Shown here piece after piece: positions 27,101 through 36,480 of a stretch of 64,000 nt of DNA. How positions within the stretch are numbered: position 1 is the first letter of the stretch; every line of letters begins with the position of its first letter. The notes beneath the pieces were generated by a model that was given only the letters and a program-made list of their open reading frames with translations, did no database searches and was not told the DNA's origin. The stretch is from Colwellia sp. (lineage in GTDB: Bacteria; Pseudomonadota; Gammaproteobacteria; Enterobacterales; Alteromonadaceae): positions 124,001 through 188,000 of the forward strand of contig JABSOW010000004.1 in assembly GCA_013215465.1 (NCBI GenBank). Direction: 5' to 3'. A program made the translations under genes and the position numbers.

Positions 27101-27113
27101 GAGAGCGCTTAAC

Positions 27114-28538
27114 ATGACCACCAACACTGCACCACAAACTTTATATGAAAAATTATGGCAAACGCATCTAGTCGAAGAAAAAAACGGTGAAACACCATTG
27201 CTTTACGTTGACCGTCATTTAATCCACGAAGTAACCTCACCGCAAGCTTTTGCAAATTTGCGTTTTCATAACCGCCCGGTACGTCATCCTGAACGTACTA
27301 TCGCGACTATGGATCATAATATTTCAACCCGTTCGATTAAAATTGATGCGGCGGGCGAAGGTGCCGCCAATCAATTACGGGCGCTAGAAAAAAACTGTAA
27401 AGACTTTGGTATTGAACTATTTGGTATGGGTCATAAAAATCAAGGTATCGCCCATGTTATGGGGCCTGAACTTGGTTTAACCTTGCCTGGCACTATTATT
27501 GTTTGTGGTGATTCACATACCGCAACGCATGGCGCATTTGGCGCATTAGCGTTTGGTATTGGTACTTCTGAGGTTGAGCATGTTTTTGCTACGCAAACCT
27601 TGCGTCAAACTAAAGCAAAAACCATGAAAATTGAAGTCAAAGGCCATGTTGGCAAAGGCATTAGTGCAAAAGATATTATTCTGGCCATTATCGGTAAAAC
27701 CGGCAGTGCTGGTGCTACTGGCTATGTGGTTGAATATTGCGGCGAAGCCATTGAAGCATTGAGCATGGAAGAGCGTATGACGGTATGTAATATGAGCATA
27801 GAGTTTGGTGCCAAAGCCGGTTTAGTTGCCCCTGATCAAACCACCTTTGATTATGTAGAAGGTAAAGAATACGCACCAAAGGGCGATGTTTGGCAACAAG
27901 CGCTTAATGACTGGAAACAGCTAAAATCAGATGATGATGCTATTTTTGATAGTATTATCACACTTGAAGCGAAAGATATTAAAGCACAAGTAACTTGGGG
28001 CACTAACCCAGGACAAGTCACGAGTATCGATAGTATTGTCCCTTCTCCTGATGATTTTAACGATCCTATAGAGAAAGAGTCATGTATAAATGCTTTAGCT
28101 TACATGGATTTAGTTGCCGGTACTAAAATCACAGATATTAGCGTTAACAAAGTTTTTATCGGCTCTTGTACCAACTCACGTATTGAAGATCTGAGAGCGG
28201 CAGCAAGTGTTGTTAAAGATTACAGCGCCAAGGGCCAAAGAGTACAAAGCTCAATAGATGCTATTGTTGTGCCCGGCTCATATCGAGTAAAAGCACAGGC
28301 AGAAAGCGAAGGTTTAGATAAAATATTTAGTGATGCCGGTTTTGAGTGGCGCCTACCAGGTTGTTCTATGTGTTTAGGTATGAACGACGATGTGCTTGAA
28401 GAAGGTGATCGCTGTGCATCAACCAGTAATCGTAACTTTGAAGGTCGACAAGGACGCGGTAGTCGTACGCACTTAGTTAGCCCAGAAATGGCGGCAGCGG
28501 CAGCGATTGCCGGTCATTTTGTTGATTTAAATCACTGA
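27114..28538 (+). CDS. leuC: 3-isopropylmalate dehydratase large subunit
   Basis: A 474-residue [4Fe-4S] subunit that works with LeuD to isomerise isopropylmalate. Cluster ligands are visible as [12 protein letters not shown] and [31 protein letters not shown] and the C-terminal [20 protein letters not shown] are canonical. The frame opens at 27039 inside leuB, but the ATG at 27114 with GAGAGCG upstream fits the family start ([12 protein letters not shown]). Confidence 0.97.
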   Translation: MTTNTAPQTLYEKLWQTHLVEEKNGETPLLYVDRHLIHEVTSPQAFANLRFHNRPVRHPERTIATMDHNISTRSIKIDAAGEGAANQLRALEKNCKDFGIELFGMGHKNQGIAHVMGPELGLTLPGTIIVCGDSHTATHGAFGALAFGIGTSEVEHVFATQTLRQTKAKTMKIEVKGHVGKGISAKDIILAIIGKTGSAGATGYVVEYCGEAIEALSMEERMTVCNMSIEFGAKAGLVAPDQTTFDYVEGKEYAPKGDVWQQALNDWKQLKSDDDAIFDSIITLEAKDIKAQVTWGTNPGQVTSIDSIVPSPDDFNDPIEKESCINALAYMDLVAGTKITDISVNKVFIGSCTNSRIEDLRAAASVVKDYSAKGQRVQSSIDAIVVPGSYRVKAQAESEGLDKIFSDAGFEWRLPGCSMCLGMNDDVLEEGDRCASTSNRNFEGRQGRGSRTHLVSPEMAAAAAIAGHFVDLNH

Positions 28539-28558
28539 TACAGAGTAAATACAGAGCC

Positions 28559-28683
28559 GTCATTCCGGTTATCTCTTTGCCTACAGGACGTAGGTACTTA
28601 GCTTTGGTCTGGAACGACAAAGCTGAAGCCGGAATCTCGATTTAAAAACTGGCTCCCTGATTAAGATAGCTCGGGGATGACAA
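28559..28683. repeat. GTCATTCC-type palindromic repeat between leuC and leuD
   Basis: A 125-bp non-coding element. The ends GTCATTCC and GGATGAC are inverted. Internally CCGGTT pairs loosely with AAGCCGG, CCTAC with GTAGG, and AGCTTTG with CAAAGCT, so the transcript would fold extensively. It sits in the only sizeable gap between two cotranscribed subunits and resembles REP/MITE-type dispersed elements. No second copy was found in the window. Confidence 0.6.
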
Positions 28684-28705
28684 GCAAATAATTAAAGGTT
28701 TTATC

Positions 28706-29317
28706 ATGGAAAAATTTATCACACATACTGGCTTGGTTGTGCCATTAGATATCGCTAATGTCGATACCGATCAAATCATCCCAAAGCAATTTTTACAGAA
28801 AACTGAACGTGTTGGTTTTGGTGTGCATTTATTTCACGATAGTCGCTACCTTGATCACAGTGGCAAAGAGCCAAACCCTGAGTTTATTTTAAATAAACCT
28901 GAATACCAAGGCACCAGCATATTACTCGCTCGTGAAAACTTCGGCTGTGGTTCAAGTCGCGAACATGCGCCATGGGCATTAGAAGAATTTGGCTTTAAAG
29001 CGGTTATTGCGCCAAGCTTTGCTGATATTTTTTACGGTAATTGCATTAATATAGGCCTTTTACCGATTAAATTAAGTGAAGATGAAATTGAGCAATTATT
29101 TAACCAAGCTCAAGATGCACAGCTAAACTTAACAGTTGATTTAGCGAATAATAATGTTTCTTTTATTAACAAAAGTGGCGATAAAGTAAGCTTTACTTTT
29201 GCACTAGATAAATTTCAAAAATATTGCCTAGAAGAAGGTGTTGATAGTATTGGTTGGACTTTAGATAAGTTAGACACTATCGAAGCTTTTGAAGGAAAAA
29301 TGCCAAGTTGGCAATAA
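28706..29317 (+). CDS. leuD: 3-isopropylmalate dehydratase small subunit
   Basis: A 203-residue partner of LeuC that supplies the swivelling domain. It shows the start [20 protein letters not shown], the loop [20 protein letters not shown], and [17 protein letters not shown] precedes the ATG. It ends the leu operon and is followed by a terminator. Confidence 0.97.
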   Translation: MEKFITHTGLVVPLDIANVDTDQIIPKQFLQKTERVGFGVHLFHDSRYLDHSGKEPNPEFILNKPEYQGTSILLARENFGCGSSREHAPWALEEFGFKAVIAPSFADIFYGNCINIGLLPIKLSEDEIEQLFNQAQDAQLNLTVDLANNNVSFINKSGDKVSFTFALDKFQKYCLEEGVDSIGWTLDKLDTIEAFEGKMPSWQ

Positions 29318-29339
29318 CAGAAATAAGTAACGAGTATTG

Positions 29340-29374
29340 AGTTGCGAGTCGCTAAGCGCTCGCAACTATTTTAT
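29340..29374 (+). terminator. terminator of the leu operon
   Basis: A perfect 9-bp stem AGTTGCGAG (29340-29348) and CTCGCAACT (29359-29367), followed by ATTTTATT, 22 bp after leuD. Confidence 0.8.
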
Positions 29375-29410
29375 TAGAAACGCCTAACTTTCCTTACTAG
29401 TAACTGTGCA

Positions 29411-31000
29411 TTACCAATTAGTTAACGCTGGTAAGCTAAAAACTTCACCACGGTATTTCAAAATAATTTTTTGTGGCAATATCTCCCTCAGTTGCAGCTC
29501 TGGCGTTATCATATCCCCTTGGTATCTATCCCTACCATTAACATTCACCCAACCTTGACCATCTGACGCATAAATATGCTGTTCAAAATGTAGATTAGGC
29601 ACGCCATTTTGTACCCAGGTCGGCATTTGAGGTAATGACGGAATATCACTAGCAACGCTATTGTTTACTGCAGATTTTTTCGTTAACACCGACTGCTCTT
29701 GAGTTTCATTGATCGCCGCCTGAACCCGTGCTAATAAATCATCAGAAACACCGGCAACGGCTGTAATTTGATAGTTATCATCTACTTTAGCTTGATACGT
29801 AAAGTCTGTATTCTTTTCAACTGAGACAATTTTTTGTTCCGGCTCTTTGTTACTGAACCTTGTTGTTATTGGTGTGGTAACGGTATTATTTGAGTGCAAG
29901 GGCGTGACGATTTCTTCTGGCACCTTATTTTTCTCTATTTGTTGTACCTTTGGTGGCTCAGCATTAACAGAGATTTCTTGTTGTGCTGTTTTTTCCGGTA
30001 ACGGACTATGAACTAGCTCAGTTTTAGCCACCTCACTATTACCCACTCCACTAATACCCACCAAAACCTGTTCTTTTTTTCCAAGCCAAAATCCAGCCAT
30101 TAACACCACAAATAATGTGCTAGCAGCCAAAGCTATCTGTATATTTTTATGCTGCCACCAAGGCATTGGTAAAAAATCATCCCCTAAGGCATTATATGCT
30201 GCTTTATAGACTATTTTTTTATCAACCACAGCATTATTACTATTATATGCTTCCATCAAGGCACTATGGCAAATCAAGTTTATTAGTCTTGGAATACCTT
30301 GTGATAATTGATGAATTGCCGCTAGCGCGTTTTTATTAAAAAGTGCTCTATGACAATCAGCCACCGACAAACGATGCTTTATATACAAAGCTAACTCAGG
30401 CTTATCTAAAGGTAATAAGTGATAACGTGCGGTAATTCGTTGTGCTAATTGCCGTAAATCACGACGCTTCAATAACTGTTGTAGTTCTGGCTGCCCAATT
30501 AGAATTACTTGTAATAATTTTTTGGTATTGGTTTCTAAGTTCGTTAACAAACGAAGTTGCTCTAACACCTGCGGTTCTAAATGTTGTGCTTCATCAATGA
30601 TCAATAAAGTATTGATGTCATTAACATGGTTTTTCAGTAACTTTTCAGAAATTTTATCGGTTAATGTTTTTAATGTCGCACCGATTTTTCGATAACGAAT
30701 TTTTAATTGATCACAAATAGTTGCCAGTAATTCTTGGCTTGATAACGTTGGATTCAAAATGAATGCCAATTGGGTGTTTTCAGGTAAATCAGCCATTAAA
30801 CAACGACTTACGGTGGTTTTCCCCGTTCCTACTTCCCCCGTCAGTAAAACAAAACCACCATTACTACTGACACTCGAAGAACCCAAACCATGAGTTAAAT
30901 GGGTTAACGCTTCACGATGCCGCTCACTCATAAATAAGTATTTAGGATCGGGGGCGATTGAAAAGGGTAGCTCACTTAACGAGAAAAAATTTGTATACAT
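29411..31000 (-). CDS. ExeA-type AAA ATPase fused to a GspB-like C-terminal domain
   Basis: A 529-residue inner-membrane protein. Residues 1-270 are an ExeA/GspA AAA ATPase: start MYTNFFSLSELPFSIAPDP, Walker A GEVGTGKTT, Walker B TLLIIDEAQHL. One membrane helix follows (about 288-306, IALAASTLFVVLMAGFWLG). A periplasmic Pro/Thr/Val-rich linker follows (about 310-450). The last 65 residues (LHFEQHIYASDGQGWVNVNG onward, ending VFSLPALTNW) match the GspB/PulB periplasmic domain. GspA and GspB help the type II secretin assemble through peptidoglycan. Here the two functions appear in one chain. No gsp genes lie next to it. Confidence 0.82.
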   Translation of the reverse strand: MYTNFFSLSELPFSIAPDPKYLFMSERHREALTHLTHGLGSSSVSSNGGFVLLTGEVGTGKTTVSRCLMADLPENTQLAFILNPTLSSQELLATICDQLKIRYRKIGATLKTLTDKISEKLLKNHVNDINTLLIIDEAQHLEPQVLEQLRLLTNLETNTKKLLQVILIGQPELQQLLKRRDLRQLAQRITARYHLLPLDKPELALYIKHRLSVADCHRALFNKNALAAIHQLSQGIPRLINLICHSALMEAYNSNNAVVDKKIVYKAAYNALGDDFLPMPWWQHKNIQIALAASTLFVVLMAGFWLGKKEQVLVGISGVGNSEVAKTELVHSPLPEKTAQQEISVNAEPPKVQQIEKNKVPEEIVTPLHSNNTVTTPITTRFSNKEPEQKIVSVEKNTDFTYQAKVDDNYQITAVAGVSDDLLARVQAAINETQEQSVLTKKSAVNNSVASDIPSLPQMPTWVQNGVPNLHFEQHIYASDGQGWVNVNGRDRYQGDMITPELQLREILPQKIILKYRGEVFSLPALTNW

Positions 31001-31148
31001 AATGTGTCATTATTGCTCAAAGATAAATTAGAAAAAATAGCACTAATGAAACTAACCTTTTGCTGTAGGTATGTCTACGAATTACGCTCATACTTAGTGA
31101 AAAATTGTGATAAACTTTGCTTATCTCAGCACAAATTTAGGGTTCTTT

Positions 31149-32474
31149 TTGTCAACTAAAACCACTCACCGAACAACAGATACCTCAACTCTCGATATTT
31201 ACCTTGTTGGTGGTGCTGTCCGTGACAAACTATTAAATAGAACAGCAAAAGATAATGACTATTTAGTGGTGGGCGCAACAGTTGAGCAAATGTTGTTGCT
31301 TGGTTTTAACCAAGTCGGCAAAGATTTCCCTGTTTTTTTACACCCGCAAAGCAAACAAGAATACGCGCTAGCTCGCACTGAACGTAAGCAAGGGCAAGGC
31401 TACACCGGTTTTGCTTGTTATGCCGCGTCCGATGTAACTATTGAACAAGATTTGTTACGACGAGACCTTACCATTAATGCTATGGCAATGAATAAAAACG
31501 GTACTATTATCGATCCATACCATGGCCAAAAAGATCTCGAAAACAGAGTGCTGCGCCACGTCAGTGATGCTTTTATTGAAGATCCCTTAAGAGTGTTACG
31601 AGTCGCTCGGTTCGCGGCTCGCTATCACAATGATGGCTTTACCATTGCTGCTGAAACACTGGCATTAATGACACAAATTAGTAATAGCGGCGAATTAGCG
31701 ACTTTAAGTGCCGAGCGAGTTTGGCAAGAAATGCAGCGTGCTTTATCTGAAGGAGAAACTAACAGTGCGGGTAAAAATATTGGCAATGAACAACACCCTG
31801 AAATATTTTTTCAAGTATTACACCAATGCCAAGCACTAAAAGCACTATGGCCTGAACTTGATGCTTTATGGGGCGTTCCTAACCCACCACAATGGCATCC
31901 TGAAATTTGTAGTGGCGTTCATACCATGATGGTTTTACAGCAAGCCGTTTTACTAACCGCTAATAATGAAAATAAAACCGCTATTCGCTTCGCCGCTTTA
32001 TGTCACGACCTTGGTAAAGGCTTAACCACCAGCGATCAATGGCCTAGTCATCGAGGGCATGAACAATCTGGTCTGCCGCTAGTTGAAAAAATTTCTAAAC
32101 AACTTAAAGTACCTACTTACTGCAAGCAATTAGCCTTAAAAGTATGTGAGCATCATTTACATTGTCATAAGGCTTTTCAACTAAAAGCTAGCACCTTACT
32201 GCGCATTTTTAATCAATTAGATGTTTGGCGCAAACCGAAAGAGTTTGATGATTTCATTATCGCTTGTAAAAGTGACTTTCTCGGCCGCCTTGGTTTTGAA
32301 AATAAACCTTACCCACAGGAGCAATATTTAAAAGATGCTATGCAAGCGGCAACTAAGGTCAATGCTAAAGCATTTGTTGAACAAGGCTTGCAAGGAATAG
32401 CAATAAAAGAGGCCATGGCAAAAGCGCGTTTAGATGCCATTAAAGTAGTAAAACAGCAATATCAAATAGATTAA
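31149..32474 (+). CDS. cca: multifunctional CCA-adding tRNA nucleotidyltransferase
   Basis: A 441-residue enzyme that adds or repairs the tRNA 3' CCA. The nucleotidyltransferase head has YLVGGAVRDKLL and AKDNDYLVVGA, followed by RRDLTINAMAM and the flexible-loop EDPLRVLRVARFAARY. The C-terminal HD phosphohydrolase (CHDLGKG, then GHEQSG) is present, as in enterics. The frame opens with GTG at 31107. TTG at 31149 is preferred, since AGGG lies 6-7 bp before it and it shortens a non-conserved leader. Either start is possible. It is divergent from the ExeA-like gene. Confidence 0.93.
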   Translation: MSTKTTHRTTDTSTLDIYLVGGAVRDKLLNRTAKDNDYLVVGATVEQMLLLGFNQVGKDFPVFLHPQSKQEYALARTERKQGQGYTGFACYAASDVTIEQDLLRRDLTINAMAMNKNGTIIDPYHGQKDLENRVLRHVSDAFIEDPLRVLRVARFAARYHNDGFTIAAETLALMTQISNSGELATLSAERVWQEMQRALSEGETNSAGKNIGNEQHPEIFFQVLHQCQALKALWPELDALWGVPNPPQWHPEICSGVHTMMVLQQAVLLTANNENKTAIRFAALCHDLGKGLTTSDQWPSHRGHEQSGLPLVEKISKQLKVPTYCKQLALKVCEHHLHCHKAFQLKASTLLRIFNQLDVWRKPKEFDDFIIACKSDFLGRLGFENKPYPQEQYLKDAMQAATKVNAKAFVEQGLQGIAIKEAMAKARLDAIKVVKQQYQID

Positions 32475-32502
32475 TGTGCATTATAGCTATAATGCACATT
32501 AA
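32471..32502. terminator. 32-bp perfect palindrome between convergent genes
   Basis: Positions 32471-32486 and 32487-32502 are exact reverse complements (TTAATGTGCATTATAG and CTATAATGCACATTAA). The palindrome begins within the cca stop codon and ends 38 bp before the convergent GH3 stop. It probably acts as a bidirectional terminator, although the T-tracts beside it are weak. A protein-binding site is the alternative. Confidence 0.6.
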
Positions 32503-32540
32503 TTTGTCATACTAATATACGTATTATCCTTATGTTAACG

Positions 32541-34541
32541 TTATTTTAAACTAACCGGCAACTTGCCTAGTGCTTTTTGTTTGCCAAAAATAATCGCCAT
32601 ACTAGTAGTGTAACCTGAGCTATACGCTGATACTTTACTATGCTGTTCGTCCATTTTTTGATAAATATGATCATCAAAAGTCACCAAAACCGCACCGGAA
32701 AACTCAATATATGGCTGCAGTAAATACGGAGAGCCTTTGGCAATTAACACACTTGGTACTTGTTGCTGTTGTGCTTGTTGTAACTGATAACTAAGTAGTA
32801 AGCCATAACTGACGTTATCTTGTTTATTTTTCATCGAGGTAATTTGAGTTAACAGATCTTCTGCGCCCCCCGTGTCTACTACACTACTCACCGCACTCGC
32901 TATTTTAGTGTCGACCGTGGCAATAACTAAATCTGCCTTAGCTAGCTTTTTACCGCTTTGCAATTGTGCTTGCGTATCACCTGCTGCCACAACCGTTGCA
33001 CTAATTTCTGGAGCCACTTTACCAACACTTTGCCATTGATTGATAATAGATTGTTTTAACGCGCTAAATTCTTGCCAATTTAACACAAACAAATGAATGC
33101 GATTGATCTCATCAATATTAATGGGCAAACTATTTTGTGTAGTCGTTAACTGCACCACGGCACTATCAGCTAAGCTCTGTTCAAGGGCTAAATGTTCTGG
33201 TTGAGCTATTAACTTCTCAGCAAGAAAAATTTGCTTAGTAACCGAGATTTTAGCTAGTTGACAATATTGTGCTTTATAACGATTTATTCTGTTGATAGAT
33301 TGGCTTAATTCTGCTGATAACAATTCATTATTAGTAATTTTTTGTTGTAACTTTTGTGCCACTTCTTTGATAAATTGATAAAATTTATCAATATCTGCAA
33401 CCTTTCTTACTTTAAAGGGCATTACCGCTAAATCTGCGCCAGCAACAAAAGTTTCAACCACGGCGGTAACTTCATCAAAGTAGTGGGCAATACCAGCCAT
33501 ATCAAGGGCATCTGTGGCGATTATGCCATCAAAAGCCATTTTATTTCTTAACAAGTCAGTTAATATTTTACGTGACATGGTGGCTGGTCGAATAATTTTT
33601 TCGCCTGCCTTATTCATTACCGTTGAATCATCTAAGGCCGGATATTGAATATGGGCAGTCATGATCATTGCTGGTGAGCTGTTATTAATAGCCCACAGAA
33701 AAGGTGCTAGGTCTTGCTTATTTATGGTGGCAAGATCATGGGCAACAAGTGGTAAACCTAAATGGCTATCAACATGGGTATCACCGTGTCCGGGAAAGTG
33801 TTTTAACGTGGCCATAACGCCGTTTTGTTGAAAACCATTGACCGCAGCTACGCCTAACTGGGCTACTTGTTGTGGATCTTCACCAAAAGAGCGGGTATTG
33901 ATTACTGGATTAGCCGCATTGGTATTTACATCTACCACTGGCGCATAGTTATTATTAATACCTAATGCGGTTAGCTCTTTGGCAATAACCATGCTTGTTT
34001 GTGCAGCAAACCTAACGCCATGATCCTCATAAGTAGCACCAATTGCCATATTACCCGCAAACGAAGTAGCATGAGGTAAACGCACTACTCTACCGCCTTC
34101 TTGATCGATAGAAATAATTAAGGGCTGTTTTGATGGTGATTGCAGCGCCGCCTGTTGTAAATCATGCGTTAACTGAATTATTTGCTTAGTAGTGACTAAG
34201 TTTTCAGCAAAAAGTACCACACTGCCAATGCCAGTAACGGTGATCATATCAGCTAATGGTTGTGGCAGTTTAGTCACAGGTTTTACGCATTGCTCTGGTG
34301 ACCCTGATTTACTAGACGATACTTCAGCACAAAAATAACGAATATCTAACGCCATTTTTGTCGCAACTAATCTTTCAAAATCAGAAAGTTGTTTTATTGA
34401 TTTAAACTCTTCAGTCATAGCGTTATTAGGTACATTCTTATTAGGTAATGCGTAGCAAGCACTTAAGGTAAAAAAACAAATAGTAGCAAAGTAAAAACTA
34501 ATAGAGAAAAACTTGCTACTTTTCATCTGGCTAAATTTCAT
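32541..34541 (-). CDS. GH3-family beta-N-acetylhexosaminidase-like lipoprotein
   Basis: A 666-residue exported glycoside hydrolase of family 3, NagZ-like. The signal peptide ends in LSAC (lipobox near residue 29), so it is likely an anchored lipoprotein, unlike cytosolic NagZ. The catalytic barrel shows SIDQEGGRVVRL, LKHFPGHGDTHVDSHLGLP (the His-Asp loop), and GIIATDALDMAGI with the nucleophile Asp. The C-terminal 230 residues form an extra alpha/beta domain absent from NagZ. It would trim GlcNAc-containing glycans such as chitin oligomers or peptidoglycan. The ATG overlaps the elbB stop (ATGA), so they are coupled. Confidence 0.88.
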   Translation of the reverse strand: MKFSQMKSSKFFSISFYFATICFFTLSACYALPNKNVPNNAMTEEFKSIKQLSDFERLVATKMALDIRYFCAEVSSSKSGSPEQCVKPVTKLPQPLADMITVTGIGSVVLFAENLVTTKQIIQLTHDLQQAALQSPSKQPLIISIDQEGGRVVRLPHATSFAGNMAIGATYEDHGVRFAAQTSMVIAKELTALGINNNYAPVVDVNTNAANPVINTRSFGEDPQQVAQLGVAAVNGFQQNGVMATLKHFPGHGDTHVDSHLGLPLVAHDLATINKQDLAPFLWAINNSSPAMIMTAHIQYPALDDSTVMNKAGEKIIRPATMSRKILTDLLRNKMAFDGIIATDALDMAGIAHYFDEVTAVVETFVAGADLAVMPFKVRKVADIDKFYQFIKEVAQKLQQKITNNELLSAELSQSINRINRYKAQYCQLAKISVTKQIFLAEKLIAQPEHLALEQSLADSAVVQLTTTQNSLPINIDEINRIHLFVLNWQEFSALKQSIINQWQSVGKVAPEISATVVAAGDTQAQLQSGKKLAKADLVIATVDTKIASAVSSVVDTGGAEDLLTQITSMKNKQDNVSYGLLLSYQLQQAQQQQVPSVLIAKGSPYLLQPYIEFSGAVLVTFDDHIYQKMDEQHSKVSAYSSGYTTSMAIIFGKQKALGKLPVSLK

Positions 34542-35194
34542 TCAATTAATGCCAATACATTTTTAACCAACTTATTAATACCAGATGACGCTTCCATTAA
34601 TGATGTTGCCAGCATGTAAGCAGGCGTAGACACTACTTTATGCGCTTGGTCGATAACCACGTCGCCAACATTGCAATTATTGTGCACTAAGCCTTTCGCT
34701 TCTATATATGCCGCGGTATCTGAATCGGTACCAATGGTGCCCTGCACGCCTTGAGGATAAATTAATGGTAACATTGTTGGCGCAATGCACATATAACCTG
34801 CAGGTTTTTCTGCTTTAGCAAAAGCCTGACAAGCAGTTAACACTTGCGGATTCACTTGATAGTTATCGCCATCAAGTGCAAAATTGCATAAATTTTTCGC
34901 CGCACCAAAGCCACCAGGCACAACAAGTGCATCGAAGTCTTGCTCACGTAACTCAGCTAAATCTTCAATATCTCCACGGGTAATTCGAGCAGATTCCACT
35001 AAGACATTACGCGTTTCATTTTCACTAACTTCACCGGTTAAATGATTGATAACATGATGCTGAGCAATATTCGGGGCAAAACAACGATAACTTGCTCCGT
35101 TTTGCTCTATGGCTAATAACGTTAGTACCGTTTCATGAATTTCGCTGCCGTCATAAACACCACAGCCACTTAAAATTACTGCTACTTTTTTCAT
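34538..35194 (-). CDS. elbB: isoprenoid biosynthesis glyoxalase ElbB
   Basis: A 218-residue DJ-1/PfpI superfamily protein. It begins KKVAVILSGCGVYDGSEIHE with the conserved Cys. It carries DFDALVVPGGFGAAKNLC and PAGYMCIAPTMLP, where the second Cys occupies the nucleophile elbow. E. coli ElbB shows glyoxalase activity and is linked to isoprenoid output. It overlaps the GH3 gene by 4 bp; that pairing has no obvious metabolic logic. Confidence 0.9.
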   Translation of the reverse strand: MKKVAVILSGCGVYDGSEIHETVLTLLAIEQNGASYRCFAPNIAQHHVINHLTGEVSENETRNVLVESARITRGDIEDLAELREQDFDALVVPGGFGAAKNLCNFALDGDNYQVNPQVLTACQAFAKAEKPAGYMCIAPTMLPLIYPQGVQGTIGTDSDTAAYIEAKGLVHNNCNVGDVVIDQAHKVVSTPAYMLATSLMEASSGINKLVKNVLALIE

Positions 35195-35267
35195 GTTAAT
35201 CCCTTGAGGTTAATTTTTTATTGAAGTTGATCATTATTAAAGTAGATCGTTATTGACGTTAATTGTC

Positions 35268-36476
35268 TTATTGAACTTTACTTTTATCATTACCATTAAT
35301 GATAATCTGACATAGTAACACCACCAATACCGCAGAGAACATTAATACGGCAAAAGGAAAGGCACTACCGTCATAAAAGTAAGCTAATAATGGTCCAGCC
35401 AACGCGCCAATACCAAACCGTAACGTACCTATAACCGCGGTTGCCGTACCTGAATGCTCTGGAAACTTAGTGATCACTAAGGCATCGGAGTTAACCGATA
35501 CCATTGAAATTCCTCCCATTAAGGGCAATATCGACAGTACAGTATAAATAAGTGGTAATGAAAAGTAATTTACCAGCAATAAAGATATCGCGGCAATCAG
35601 TGCACAAGTTAAGCCGTAACCCAGCATTTTTCTTGAACCCTTACGCACAACTAAACGCGTATTAATAAAATGCGCGCTCATTAATGCCAGTACAGTAATA
35701 CCAAACAGGACACTAAAGCTAAACTCAGACACTTGAAAAACCGTTAAGTAAACAAAAGGAATTGCGGTAATGTAAGCGAAAAAGGCCAGTGATATCATCA
35801 TAGAGCTGATAATATCTAATCGTGCTTCAGTGTTTGAAAAAACAATTTTATAGCGCGTTAAAAAGTTAATTTGTTTATCTTCTGCACTGCTAGTTCTAAC
35901 CACTTCAGGCAAAAATTTTATCACCAGTAGCAATACCACTACACTATAAAATGACAACACATAAAAAATCATCTGCCAACTGTGTGCGATTAATAGCACA
36001 CTGCCAATAGTGGGGGCGATCATCGGTGCTAACATCATAATCATCGAGACATACGATAGGCCTTTTGCGGTGTTTTTTTGATAATATTCACGAATAGTGC
36101 CTGGAATAACGACAGTAGCAGCACTGCTTACGAATGCTTGACCAAAACGTAGCGATAAAAATTGCTCAATGTTACTGACAAAAGGGAGTAACAAACTTGC
36201 CAATAGAAAGCCACTGATACCAAATAGCACCATGTTTCGACGTGAATATTTATCAGCCATTGGGCCAAATAACACTAATCCTAACGCGTAACCAAATAGG
36301 TAAACACTTAAACTGTTTTGCACCATTGGCATATCTGTAGCTAAATACTCGGCCAAAATAGGCATTGCCGGTAAATACATATCAATTGCTAACGGTGACA
36401 ATGCCATAATTGACGCTAACAAAGGCAATAATAATTTTAATGAGACGCTATTGGGGGTATTCATGGTATTAGTCAT
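35268..36476 (-). CDS. Bcr/CflA-type MFS drug efflux transporter
   Basis: A 402-residue, 12-helix inner-membrane exporter. The 12-TMS drug:H+ antiporter marks are LSPLAIDMYLPAMPILAEYL in helix 1, FGPMADKYSRRNMVLFG as motif A, and PMIAPTIGSVLL as motif C. The frame opens at 36521 inside the upstream gene. The ATG at 36476, five bases after that gene's stop and preceded by GAAGAAC, is preferred. It follows a MocR-type regulator in an operon and may be its target. Confidence 0.88.
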   Translation of the reverse strand: MTNTMNTPNSVSLKLLLPLLASIMALSPLAIDMYLPAMPILAEYLATDMPMVQNSLSVYLFGYALGLVLFGPMADKYSRRNMVLFGISGFLLASLLLPFVSNIEQFLSLRFGQAFVSSAATVVIPGTIREYYQKNTAKGLSYVSMIMMLAPMIAPTIGSVLLIAHSWQMIFYVLSFYSVVVLLLVIKFLPEVVRTSSAEDKQINFLTRYKIVFSNTEARLDIISSMMISLAFFAYITAIPFVYLTVFQVSEFSFSVLFGITVLALMSAHFINTRLVVRKGSRKMLGYGLTCALIAAISLLLVNYFSLPLIYTVLSILPLMGGISMVSVNSDALVITKFPEHSGTATAVIGTLRFGIGALAGPLLAYFYDGSAFPFAVLMFSAVLVVLLCQIIINGNDKSKVQ

Positions 36477-36480
36477 TTTA

